From an uncultured Lentisphaeria bacterium (GTDB lineage: Bacteria > Verrucomicrobiota > Lentisphaeria > Victivallales > Victivallaceae), in assembly GCA_903863035.1 (NCBI GenBank), contig CAIPAT010000427.1, forward strand, positions 1-53,510: DNA of 53,510 nucleotides. Reading direction: 5' to 3'. Positions 1 to 8,269 of the stretch are shown piece by piece (within the stretch, counting starts at the first letter, position 1; each line of letters opens with the position of its first letter). Made by a program: the position numbers and the translations under genes. A model generated the notes under the pieces. That model did not search any database, was not told the DNA's origin, and saw nothing but the letters and a program-made list of their open reading frames with translations.

Positions 1-50
1 GCCCAAAACTCATCCGTAATTTCCCAAGTTTTTAATCGCTGCATCGCCAT
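1..50 (-). CDS. IS5-family transposase, N-terminal fragment cut by the window edge
   Basis: Reading the minus strand from an ATG at position 50 gives MAMQRLKTWEITDEFW and then the window ends. The string TWEITDEFW is typical of the first residues of IS5-family (DDE) transposases, which usually begin with a short basic stretch followed by an 'ITDEFW' segment. A strong ribosome binding site (GGGAGG) lies about 6 bases upstream of the ATG, and a second in-frame ATG lies two codons later. Only 16 residues are visible, so the family call rests on this signature alone. The catalytic domain and the far inverted repeat are outside the window. The element is divergent from the large surface-protein gene to its right and may have inserted next to that gene's start. 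Confidence 0.7.
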   Translation of the reverse strand, partial: MAMQRLKTWEITDEFW

Positions 51-133
51 GTCTGCCTCCCGGTATGTCATTTTTAAGTTTACCGGGAATAATATACATC
101 CAAGTTCAGCAAAAGTCAATTATTAGTAGATAA
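51..133. other. Edge of the IS5-type element and short spacer
   Basis: This stretch lies between the transposase start and the surface-protein reading frame. It holds the transposase ribosome binding site and a 7-bp inverted repeat (CCCGGTA at 59-65, TACCGGG at 81-87, 15-base loop). The terminal inverted repeat of the element should fall here, but it cannot be fixed without the other end. An in-frame TAA for the following gene is at 131-133. Confidence 0.35.
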
Positions 134-169
134 GCTCTAAGTGTTTATGACACGGTATCCGGCGAAACT

Positions 170-1150
170 GTGGAATTCGGGACTCAGACGGTTTTTGCCG
201 GCGGAGTAACGCTTAATAATGTCATTGGTTCCGGCGGCGGACAGATTGTATCTTCCGGCGGCGTAACTTCCGGTACCGTCATTAACTCCGGCGGCAGTCA
301 GGTTGTTTCCTCCTTTGGGACGGCTAATTCCACTGCCGTCAATTTGAGCGGATGCCAGATTATTTCCTCTTTTGGGACGGCTAATTCCACCGTCATCAAC
401 TCCGGCGGCAGTCAGCTTGTTTCCTCTGTCGGAACTGTTAATTCTACCGTTATTAGCTCTGGCGGTTGTCAGACTGTTTACTACAGCGGCATGGCAAATT
501 CCACTACCGTCAACCGTGGCGGCAGTCAGCTTGTTTCCTATGGCGGCGCGGCAGTCAGTACCATGATTAATGATGGCGGCGAGCAAAATGTATCTTCCGG
601 TGGCATGGTGAATTTTACCAAAATCAATTCCGGCGGCAGTCAACTTGTTTTATCCGGCGGCGTGGCTAATTCCACGACCATCAACTCCGGCGGTCAGCAG
701 TATCTCTCCGCCGGCGGTACTGCCGGTGTGATCAACCAGCAAGCCGGTGCTGCAATTATGGCCTATACGGAGGCGCAAATCACTGGCGGGATCAATACCC
801 GCTCTGATGGACATAACGCGTTTTCCATCATTGGTGGCGCAGCCAGTAATTTTCTGCTGGAAAGCGGTGGCCAACTAGTCGTATTGTCTGGTAATTATGC
901 ACTTGATACGTTGATTTCTTCCGGCGGTCAGTTGCGTGTTTCTTCCGGCGGTATGACGAATTTAACGACCATCAATTACTCTGGACGGCAATATGTATCT
1001 TCCGGCGGCGTGGCTAATTCCACGACCATTATCTCCGGGGGGCAGCAGTATATTTCTTCCGGCGGCACTACGAGCAATACTATTGTCAATTTAGGGGGGA
1101 GCATGTATGTTTCCTCCGGCGGTATTGTAACCGGTGCGTTGACAGTAGCG
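170..1150 (+). repeat. Degenerate tandem repeats encoding the AIDA-type region
   Basis: The DNA repeats blocks of about 54-60 bases built from TCCGGCGGC and the related TTTCCTCC/TCTTCCGGCGG strings, for example around 282-310, 396-425, 630-660, 680-710 and 1000-1070. Several neighbouring copies are nearly identical at DNA level (GACGGCTAATTCCAC at about 319 and 376). That points to recent unit duplication or gene conversion inside the gene. Confidence 0.7.
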
Positions 1151-4100
1151 GGCGGAGATATTATCCTGGCGAGTGCTGCCTCAGTCAATAGCTTGACGGC
1201 GTTGTCTTATGTTTTGAATACGGCAAAAACCATTGACGTGCTGGTTCTCGTTAATAGCGGGGTTTGGAATAATGGCACTGCCGCTTATTCGTTGAATCTG
1301 GACAATACGGCAGCCGGTTCCTATATTCTGGCTGATGGCGTTGATCTGAGCGGTTTGAACAGCAGAACATTTTCGGTGACGGATAGCAGTCAGACGGTTA
1401 ATCTGAATGTTGGTTCCAGCTACACTTTCAGTAATGGCGATAAGCTGTCGCTGAATTTTACCGACTCGACCCGCGACCAATTGGTTGCGGTATTGGTTGC
1501 TATGCCCAAGATTACAGTCACAGCAACCGATGCTGCTGCCGGCGAGCCAGGCAATGACGGTACGTTCCGCATCAGCCGCACCGGTGATATCTCCAGTGCG
1601 ATGACGGTTTATTTCAATATCGGCGGTAGCGCGACCAGCGTTGATGATTATACGCTAAAGAACGGCAATACTGCACTGACCGACTCTGTGGTCATCGCCG
1701 CGGGGCAGTCATATGTGGATGTTACGCTCGATATTATTGATGATATCGTTATCGAAGGCACAGAAACTGCCATTATGAATCTGACTGCCAATGCTACTTA
1801 CATTCTTGGTGCGACAGCCGTCGCTACCGTCAATATCAGAGATGATGATGATACCATCGCGCCAACCGTGCCGTCCGGTCTGTCCAGCGCGGTTGCCGGT
1901 AAAAATGTGGCGTTTGACTGGGCGGACAGTTCTGATGCTGGCTGCGGCCTGAAAAATTATCTGTTGGAGTATGCTTTGAACGAGCAATTCACCGGGGCTG
2001 TTCAGAACTCGATTACCATCAGCGATGCTGATGTTTCCGGTTTGGCTGACGGTATTTACTACTGGCGGGTGCAGTCCGTGGATAATGCCGATAATGCCAG
2101 CACCTGGGTTGTCGGCGGCAGCTTTACTGTGGACACTGTTGCGCCGTCTGTTCCTGCGACATTGACTGAAACCGTCATCGGCAGCAACGTTGCATTCGAC
2201 TGGGCTGATACGACCGATGCCACCAGTGGTCTAAAAAAATATCTGTTGGAATATGCTTTGAATGGGCAATTCTCAGCAGCGGTTCAGTGTTCGATTGCCG
2301 TCAGCGACGCCGATGTTTCCGGTTTGGCTGATGGTGTTTACTACTGGCGGGTGCAGTCCGTGGATAACACCGGCAACGCCAGCGCCTGGGGCAACGGCGG
2401 CAGCTTTTTGGTAGACACCACCGCGCCTGTTCCAACGGGATTGACTAGAACCGTTACCGGCAGAAATGTGGCACTCGACTGGGCAGACAGTTCTGATTCC
2501 GGCAGCGGCCTGAAGAATTATTTATTTGAATATGCCTTGAATGAACAATTCACCGGAGCGGTCCAACGCTCAGTTACATCCAGCAATACCAGTGTTTCCA
2601 GTTTGGCTGATGGTGTTTACTACTGGCGGGTGCAGACTGTGGATAATGTCGGCAATGCCAGCGCCTGGGCTGCCGGCGGCAGCTTTGCGGTGGACACCAC
2701 CGCGCCGGACGTGCCGTCCGGTCTGACCAGGACGCTTGACGGCAAAAGTGTGATTTTTGATTGGAATGATGCTTTCGATGCTACCAGCGGAGTAAAACAG
2801 TATCAAATTGAGATCGATATCAATACTAAATTCAGTGTTCTGGAATACTTTAAACAAGTTGCTGTCAGTCAGGCGTCTGTGGGCAACCTCGCAGTTGGAA
2901 CGCATTACTGGCGTGTTCGCACTCAGGATAACTCCGGCAATTTGAGTTCATGGAGCGCAGCGGAGAGTTTTACTGTGGAACTGACCCCCCCGACTGCTCC
3001 GGGCGGTTTAAAGCAGACGGTCACAGGGAACAGTGTGGCGTTTGACTGGAATGATTCGACGGATGCCAGCTACATCAGGCAGTATGAGTTAAGGGCGGAC
3101 AACAATAGTGATTTCAGCAGTCCGGAATATACGGAAACTTTCGCTGCAAGTCAAGGGACTGGTACCAGTATTCCGGTCGACACCTATTACTGGCAGGTGC
3201 GCGCCCAGGACAACGCTGGCAATTACAGTGCCTGGAGCAAATCATCATATTTCATTATTACGCCGACAGACACCGCCGCGAACGATTACAAGACGGCAGG
3301 CGACATTTCCACTCTCGACAACTGGGTGGGATTCGGCGATGCTGCCGACGTTTATAAGCTGATCATGATCAATGCCGGAACCTTAACGCTGGGCTTGACC
3401 GGATTAAGCGGCGACTCAAACCTTTCGCTGCTGGATAACAAAGGCAAGGTATTGAAAACGTCCGCGAATAAAGGTAACACTGCTGAAGCTATTACCGATT
3501 TTGCGCTGCTCGGCGGAACCTACTATGTTAACGTTGCTCCAGTCAAAGGCGTAAATAGTGCAGCTTACATATTGAGCAATAAGGCTGATTATTGCCCGAT
3601 GGAAACTGCGGGAAATACATTGGACAATGCCGGGATACTGGCGGTCAATGGCTCTCGCGCTGAATGGGTCGGCTTCGGCGATGCCGCCGACTTCTATAAA
3701 CTAACGCTGAACAATAACGGAACGCTGAGTCTGAATCTGACCGGCTTGAGCGGCGATGCCAATCTTTCACTGCTGGATGTAAAAGGCAAGGTATTGCAAA
3801 CCTCTTCAAATAAAAGTAACGCGGATGAAAACATCTCCAGGCTGGTGCTGTTTGCCGGTGATTATTTCGTTAAAGTAGCCCCCGCCGACGGTGGCAAAGG
3901 AACGGTCAATACCGGCTACACGCTGAGCAATGCTGTGGATTATTTTCCGGAAGATACAGCCTCCAATACCTGGCAGGCGGCGAACGATATTAATGAAGGC
4001 GTGGACAACCGGGTTGGCTTCGGCGACCCCGCAGACTATTACAAACTGACTGTGAACACTGCCGGAAGCCTGACTCTGAATCTGACCGGTTTGAACGGCG

Positions 4101-4639
4101 ACGCGAACCTTTCGCTGCTGGATAACAAAGGCAAGGTATTGAAAACGTCCGCGAATAAAGGTAACACTCCTGAAGCAATCTCCATGAATCTGTTGTCCGG
4201 GATTTACTATGTCAATGTTGCTCCGGTCAAAGGTGTAAATGATGTTGCTTATACTCTGAGCAATGCTATTAATTATTTTGATGGCGATACCAAGGATAAT
4301 GCGGGAAATAATATTGCTGCGGCAAAACTCGCTGACGGATCAACGCAGACCGGCTGGGTGGGCTTGGGTGACAGCGATGATTACTACAGATTTGATTTGA
4401 CGGCTTCGGCACAGGGAACGTTGCGTTTATATGATTTAGCCGGCGGTAACGCTGATTTATCACTGTACGATGCAAGCGGCAAACTGCTAAAAAAATCGGC
4501 AAAACTGGGGCAGCTTGAAGATACGCTTACAAGTACTCTTGCGGCTGGAACTTATTATGCCAGAGTTAATGCAGTATCCGGCAATATTGACTACAAGCTG
4601 GACTTCAGCAAAAAGGATACCGGTATGCTGGCCAGCTGA
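170..4639 (+). CDS. Giant mosaic surface protein: AIDA-type repeats, Calx-beta, Fn3-like and PPC domains
   Basis: About 1489 residues. Residues 1-340 are AIDA-type repeats, with the unit SGGxQxVSSGGxxNxTxIN of about 18-20 residues repeated many times. Residues 446-560 resemble a Calx-beta domain (TVYFNIGGSAT, DDYT, IEGTETAIMNL, ending IRDDDD). Residues 562-1030 are five fibronectin-III-like repeats of about 93 residues, each with FDWxDSxD and YYWRVQSVDN. Residues 1035-1489 are four bacterial pre-peptidase C-terminal (PPC) domains, with WVGFGDAADxYKL, LSLLDNKGKVL and GTYYVNVAP. All these modules are extracellular adhesion or stability domains, so a secreted surface or matrix protein is likely. 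No signal peptide is visible. The only early in-frame start is GTG170, without a clear ribosome binding site, and repeat homology continues upstream of it (TVSGETVEFG from about 152), so the 5' end is probably damaged or misread. Confidence 0.8.
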   Translation: MEFGTQTVFAGGVTLNNVIGSGGGQIVSSGGVTSGTVINSGGSQVVSSFGTANSTAVNLSGCQIISSFGTANSTVINSGGSQLVSSVGTVNSTVISSGGCQTVYYSGMANSTTVNRGGSQLVSYGGAAVSTMINDGGEQNVSSGGMVNFTKINSGGSQLVLSGGVANSTTINSGGQQYLSAGGTAGVINQQAGAAIMAYTEAQITGGINTRSDGHNAFSIIGGAASNFLLESGGQLVVLSGNYALDTLISSGGQLRVSSGGMTNLTTINYSGRQYVSSGGVANSTTIISGGQQYISSGGTTSNTIVNLGGSMYVSSGGIVTGALTVAGGDIILASAASVNSLTALSYVLNTAKTIDVLVLVNSGVWNNGTAAYSLNLDNTAAGSYILADGVDLSGLNSRTFSVTDSSQTVNLNVGSSYTFSNGDKLSLNFTDSTRDQLVAVLVAMPKITVTATDAAAGEPGNDGTFRISRTGDISSAMTVYFNIGGSATSVDDYTLKNGNTALTDSVVIAAGQSYVDVTLDIIDDIVIEGTETAIMNLTANATYILGATAVATVNIRDDDDTIAPTVPSGLSSAVAGKNVAFDWADSSDAGCGLKNYLLEYALNEQFTGAVQNSITISDADVSGLADGIYYWRVQSVDNADNASTWVVGGSFTVDTVAPSVPATLTETVIGSNVAFDWADTTDATSGLKKYLLEYALNGQFSAAVQCSIAVSDADVSGLADGVYYWRVQSVDNTGNASAWGNGGSFLVDTTAPVPTGLTRTVTGRNVALDWADSSDSGSGLKNYLFEYALNEQFTGAVQRSVTSSNTSVSSLADGVYYWRVQTVDNVGNASAWAAGGSFAVDTTAPDVPSGLTRTLDGKSVIFDWNDAFDATSGVKQYQIEIDINTKFSVLEYFKQVAVSQASVGNLAVGTHYWRVRTQDNSGNLSSWSAAESFTVELTPPTAPGGLKQTVTGNSVAFDWNDSTDASYIRQYELRADNNSDFSSPEYTETFAASQGTGTSIPVDTYYWQVRAQDNAGNYSAWSKSSYFIITPTDTAANDYKTAGDISTLDNWVGFGDAADVYKLIMINAGTLTLGLTGLSGDSNLSLLDNKGKVLKTSANKGNTAEAITDFALLGGTYYVNVAPVKGVNSAAYILSNKADYCPMETAGNTLDNAGILAVNGSRAEWVGFGDAADFYKLTLNNNGTLSLNLTGLSGDANLSLLDVKGKVLQTSSNKSNADENISRLVLFAGDYFVKVAPADGGKGTVNTGYTLSNAVDYFPEDTASNTWQAANDINEGVDNRVGFGDPADYYKLTVNTAGSLTLNLTGLNGDANLSLLDNKGKVLKTSANKGNTPEAISMNLLSGIYYVNVAPVKGVNDVAYTLSNAINYFDGDTKDNAGNNIAAAKLADGSTQTGWVGLGDSDDYYRFDLTASAQGTLRLYDLAGGNADLSLYDASGKLLKKSAKLGQLEDTLTSTLAAGTYYARVNAVSGNIDYKLDFSKKDTGMLAS

Positions 4640-4874
4640 TATTGTCATCGTGAATGTTGTGTGTGATAATACGTTTACCGTGTTGTTTAATAACGCAAAA
4701 TAGATGTGCAATAACTTCCTGAAAGCTATGTTCAATCATTCGCAAGTTCGGTTAAATAGTTTTTTCTAATATGGCGGAAGTTTGTTTTTTCGCTTGAATT
4801 TAATATCCGCATGAAGCATATTGGGTAAATTAGGATTAGATTTAAGGCGTTATATGTAAAGTGCGGAGTTTTTA
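4640..4874. other. Spacer between surface protein and lipoprotein genes
   Basis: AT-rich intergenic region with no reading frame I can support. It ends in GGAG at 4863-4866, eight bases before the next ATG, which serves as the ribosome binding site for the lipoprotein. I see no convincing terminator hairpin for the surface-protein gene. Confidence 0.4.
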
Positions 4875-6296
4875 ATGTCCAAATATTTTATTATGTGTTT
4901 CGCTGCTGCGGTGTGCTTGCTGACCGTTTCCTGCCAACCTGTGATTTCAAAATTTACCATGGGGAAAATGGTTGCGATTGATGATGAAGGCGATCCGAAA
5001 CTATACGCTTACCAAGAAGATGACCGCATTGTTGAACCGGATGAGTATTCGTTTGACCTGCAGCTTGACCAGATGATGTCAGCCATACAGAATAGCGGGC
5101 GCAAAAAGATATTGATTTATGTTTTCGGGGGAATGAACTCGGTCGATTCGATGGTTTCAACAACTGAAGAAATGGCGCGGATTATTTATTCGCAATCGGA
5201 TTATTATCCTATCTTTATCAGCTGGGAATCGACCTTGTTTGAATGTTATCTTGACCATTTGTTCATGATCCGGCGGGGAGTGAAGAGTTATGCTTTCGGG
5301 CCGGCGCTTTCGCCATTTTATTTGATGGTAGATCTGGGGCGGGCAGCGACCAGACTGCCGATTAATCTGGTGTACCAATCTTGCGGAACATTTTCATCTG
5401 ATGGCGATTTTCCTGAACTGGACAACGATACCATGAAAAAAATTAACAATATGAAAATGCGGGTTTATATCGGCAAAGATAATTATCCTGGATATTACAG
5501 TGCGCTGGCACGTACTTCATATATAACGGGGCTGCCGTTGCGGATAATCACCACGCCGGCGATAGATACCTGCGGTAAAAATGCCTGGGATATTATGAAA
5601 CGCCGTTCCAAAACTGCTTTTATCAAAGCTCAGCCGCTTGAAACGAGTGTTGAGAAAGAGATAAAAACAGCCTTGTCGCCGTCTGATGGCGCGATGTCGC
5701 GGCTGATGGACCGTCTATCCGGACTTTGCCGGGAACATACGGATTATGAATTTACTGTCATCGGGCATAGCATGGGGCCGTTCATAATCAATGAAATGAT
5801 TGCCCGCTATCCGGAACTTCCGTATAAGAACATAGTATATATGGCCCCGGCATGTTCAGTCATTGAAACAGTCAGAGCGATCAAACCGTATTTGGAAAGA
5901 AATCCTAAATCCACCTTTTATACCCTGTGCATTCATCCGCACCGTGATACGCAGGACATGATGGTTTACGGCTGTCTGCCGCGAGGCAGTGTCCTGGAGT
6001 GGATTGACCTCTATCTGTCGGATCCTGTTTCCGCCGATGATCTGACGCTCGGTCAGTGGGACAATGCTGTTTTTCTGATGCCGCGGCTGATGAATACGGT
6101 TCAGAGTCAAGTTGTGGTAAAAGCCTTCGGGCTGCGGGATCCGGTCACTAACACTATTGTTCTCGATATGCCTGGCCAGCATACAGATTTCGGCGAACCG
6201 GTGTTGCGGTTCTGGGAGCCGGCATTCTGGGAGATTCCATCCATCACCGCCACGAAAAACGGAATTACGAAGAATGGAATTAAAAAAGGCCGGTAA
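4875..6296 (+). CDS. Alpha/beta-hydrolase fold lipoprotein
   Basis: 473 residues. The N-terminus is a lipoprotein signal with a lipobox ending at Cys20 (LTVSC), so the mature protein should be membrane-anchored on the periplasmic or outer side. The nucleophile elbow GHSMG is at residues 297-301, making Ser299 the probable catalytic serine, within VIGHSMGPFIINEMIARYP. An earlier segment, ILIYVFGGMNS (about residues 79-89), fits the oxyanion-hole strand of an alpha/beta hydrolase. The family suggests an esterase or lipase-like enzyme, but the substrate cannot be read from sequence. The start is chosen for GGAG eight bases upstream. It lies just ahead of two envelope-lipid-like genes in the same orientation (133-bp gap), which suggests but does not prove a role in envelope lipid metabolism. 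Confidence 0.75.
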   Translation: MSKYFIMCFAAAVCLLTVSCQPVISKFTMGKMVAIDDEGDPKLYAYQEDDRIVEPDEYSFDLQLDQMMSAIQNSGRKKILIYVFGGMNSVDSMVSTTEEMARIIYSQSDYYPIFISWESTLFECYLDHLFMIRRGVKSYAFGPALSPFYLMVDLGRAATRLPINLVYQSCGTFSSDGDFPELDNDTMKKINNMKMRVYIGKDNYPGYYSALARTSYITGLPLRIITTPAIDTCGKNAWDIMKRRSKTAFIKAQPLETSVEKEIKTALSPSDGAMSRLMDRLSGLCREHTDYEFTVIGHSMGPFIINEMIARYPELPYKNIVYMAPACSVIETVRAIKPYLERNPKSTFYTLCIHPHRDTQDMMVYGCLPRGSVLEWIDLYLSDPVSADDLTLGQWDNAVFLMPRLMNTVQSQVVVKAFGLRDPVTNTIVLDMPGQHTDFGEPVLRFWEPAFWEIPSITATKNGITKNGIKKGR

Positions 6297-6362
6297 TGCC
6301 GTCATAATATGTCGGAGTTATTTTTTAATATTGTTTGAATTTATTTCTGATTCAGGTTAGAG

Positions 6363-6392
6363 TTGAATAATTACATGCTGATGTTTATTCAA
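6363..6392. promoter_or_regulatory. Inverted repeat upstream of the DUF2334 gene
   Basis: TTGAATAA at 6363-6370 and TTATTCAA at 6385-6392 form a perfect 8-bp inverted repeat with a 14-base loop. It sits 38 bases before the start of the next gene. It could be an operator or a weak stem-loop. There is no following run of T, so a terminator is less likely. Confidence 0.35.
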
Positions 6393-6429
6393 TATTGTAA
6401 ACAGATAAAGTAACAGGTAATGTGGAAGA

Positions 6430-7107
6430 ATGAAAAAAATAGCAGTATCAGTACATGATGTTACTCCGCGCTTCAGTAAAGAGCTTGAGGAAATATTCGT
6501 CGCGCTTGACAATGCCGGCGTAAAGGTGCGTTCCGAGCTGGTGGTGCCGGACTATCAGCGTCAGTTCAAACTTTCCGGTCATCCTAATTTTGTTGCGATG
6601 CTTAAAGAACATAGAAGCCGCGGCTGTGATGTAAGCCTGCATGGAATATATCATGATTATGCCGAGTTCTACCGTTTTAACTACGATGCTGCGAAAGACG
6701 CTTTGCGTAAAGGACTGGATATTTTTGGGGAGGCATTCAATTTTTACCCGCCCGGCTTTGTTGCCCCGCAGTGGCTGCAGAGTTGCGGCAGTTTGCGGGC
6801 TGTATGGGAAAATGAATTTGTTTATACTGCAACTTTGACCGGGGTGCATTTCAAAAGCGGCAATACCGCCAAAGCGTTTCCGCTGAACTATGATTGGGGG
6901 CCGATTGTGGTTGATCACATCATTACCTGTTGTAATAACCTGGCCTGCCGCATTCGCAGCGGCGGTCTGATTCGTTTTTCCATGCACCCGATGGATCTTC
7001 CCGACCGGATGTTTGCGGCGGAGATGAGGCAACTTCATTTTCTGCTGGACCATGGCTGGGAACCAACTTCATACGAGCAACTCAGGAAGGAGATGGACCA
7101 TGTCTGA
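6430..7107 (+). CDS. DUF2334 polysaccharide-deacetylase-like protein
   Basis: 225 residues with no signal peptide. The start MKKIAVSVHDVTPRF carries the His-Asp pair typical of DUF2334, a branch of the NodB/polysaccharide deacetylase superfamily. Further landmarks are SLHGIYHDY at about residues 69-77, a second metal-binding-like histidine pair, and a C-terminal SMHPMDLPDR near residue 185. These suggest a metal-dependent carbohydrate de-N-acetylase fold. The true substrate is unknown for most of this family. The stop codon overlaps the start of the next gene by 8 bases (ATGTCTGA), which implies translational coupling with the glycosyltransferase. A glycolipid that is first glycosylated and then deacetylated is a reasonable inference from this pairing. 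Confidence 0.75.
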   Translation: MKKIAVSVHDVTPRFSKELEEIFVALDNAGVKVRSELVVPDYQRQFKLSGHPNFVAMLKEHRSRGCDVSLHGIYHDYAEFYRFNYDAAKDALRKGLDIFGEAFNFYPPGFVAPQWLQSCGSLRAVWENEFVYTATLTGVHFKSGNTAKAFPLNYDWGPIVVDHIITCCNNLACRIRSGGLIRFSMHPMDLPDRMFAAEMRQLHFLLDHGWEPTSYEQLRKEMDHV

Positions 7108-8269
7108 AAAACCGTGGACGGGGCGTCATTTGCTGCTGCTTAGCGGCCCGATGGGAACAGGCCATGTTCAGGCCTCGCTGGCGCTGGCTAAGTATGCAGA
7201 TGAGCGTTACCCTGGCCTGAAAGTCACTCATTTGAATGTCGCCGAACTGATGACGCCGGGATTGAGGATATTTTTTACCGGCTTCTATCATTTTATGCTG
7301 CGTCATTTGTCGCTCATCTGGCTTTATATGTATCATTCGTCGAATGTGCCGCCTGCGAATACTCCGCTTTTCAGGAAACTGATGCTGATATGGCGCCGCA
7401 CATTCGAAGAGCGCCTGATGAAGCGGATTGCGGAATATAATCCGGACTACATCATCTGTACTCATTTTTTGCCGGCGGAAATAATCGGCAGAGCAAAAAG
7501 TGAGCTGAAAGTTGACTATTTTACGTCAAGCGTGATAACCGATTTCTCGGTGCACTGGACCTATATTCAACCTGGACTTGACCTGTTTTTCGTCGCCAAC
7601 CACGATATGTCGCTGATTATGCATTTGCGTGGCATAGGCAGAGAGAAAATCTATATTACCGGCTGTCCGATTTTTCCCGGATTTTCCAAATCTTACTCTG
7701 TCGAAGATAAAGAACGGTTGCGTGGTGAAATGGGGTTGCCGCAGGATGCAAATTTTGTAATGGTAATGATGGGCGGCGAAAATATTGGCCGTGTTGCTGC
7801 TATCACCAGTACTTTGCTGGACAATTTCCCCGGAATCTCCGTATTGGCAATGACCGGCAATGACAATAAACTGTATCAGCAAATAGAGACAATGAAGCCA
7901 AAATATCCCGGCAGGGTTTTTCCGATTGCGTTTACCACACGGGTGAATGATTACATGGCGATCAGCTATCTGGTCGTTTCCAAACCTGGCGGAATCACGA
8001 TATCTGAATGTCTGGCAATGAAGAAACCGGTTATTGTCATGGACCCGATTCGAGGACACGAAGAAAAAAATGCGACATATCTGGCCACTCACGGACTGGC
8101 AGCTTTCTCCGAGAGTATGGTCCACCTTACCATGATGGACGCAGAGCGTGGAGCAACCTGGATGCAGATGGTTGCTAATAACCATAGCATCTATGACCGT
8201 CGTGATGCTGCCGGAAACATTTTGAAAGTAGTCATTGAGTGGGAAGGCAATCCCTGTGCTCAAAATTGA
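7100..8269 (+). CDS. MGDG synthase / MurG-like (GT28-type) glycosyltransferase
   Basis: 389 residues from ATG7100, which has AGGAAGGAG a few bases upstream. An in-frame start at 7052 would add 16 unrelated residues inside the preceding gene and is not preferred. GPMGTGHVQAS at residues 16-26 is the N-terminal Gly-rich loop of the monogalactosyldiacylglycerol-synthase family (PF06925), and ARRxLMxR-like basic segments follow. The C-terminal nucleotide-sugar site is SKPGGITISECLAMKKP at about residue 294, followed by DPIRGHEEKNA. The family transfers a hexose from UDP-sugar to diacylglycerol or makes related envelope glycolipids on the inner membrane. It is coupled to the DUF2334 gene, and its 3' end overlaps the convergent dinB by 10 bases. 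Confidence 0.85.
   Translation: MSEKPWTGRHLLLLSGPMGTGHVQASLALAKYADERYPGLKVTHLNVAELMTPGLRIFFTGFYHFMLRHLSLIWLYMYHSSNVPPANTPLFRKLMLIWRRTFEERLMKRIAEYNPDYIICTHFLPAEIIGRAKSELKVDYFTSSVITDFSVHWTYIQPGLDLFFVANHDMSLIMHLRGIGREKIYITGCPIFPGFSKSYSVEDKERLRGEMGLPQDANFVMVMMGGENIGRVAAITSTLLDNFPGISVLAMTGNDNKLYQQIETMKPKYPGRVFPIAFTTRVNDYMAISYLVVSKPGGITISECLAMKKPVIVMDPIRGHEEKNATYLATHGLAAFSESMVHLTMMDAERGATWMQMVANNHSIYDRRDAAGNILKVVIEWEGNPCAQN

Noticed and set aside
650-1990. Several long minus-strand open frames across the surface-protein gene
   Set aside because: They mirror the repetitive Gly/Ser coding strand and have no start signals or motifs.
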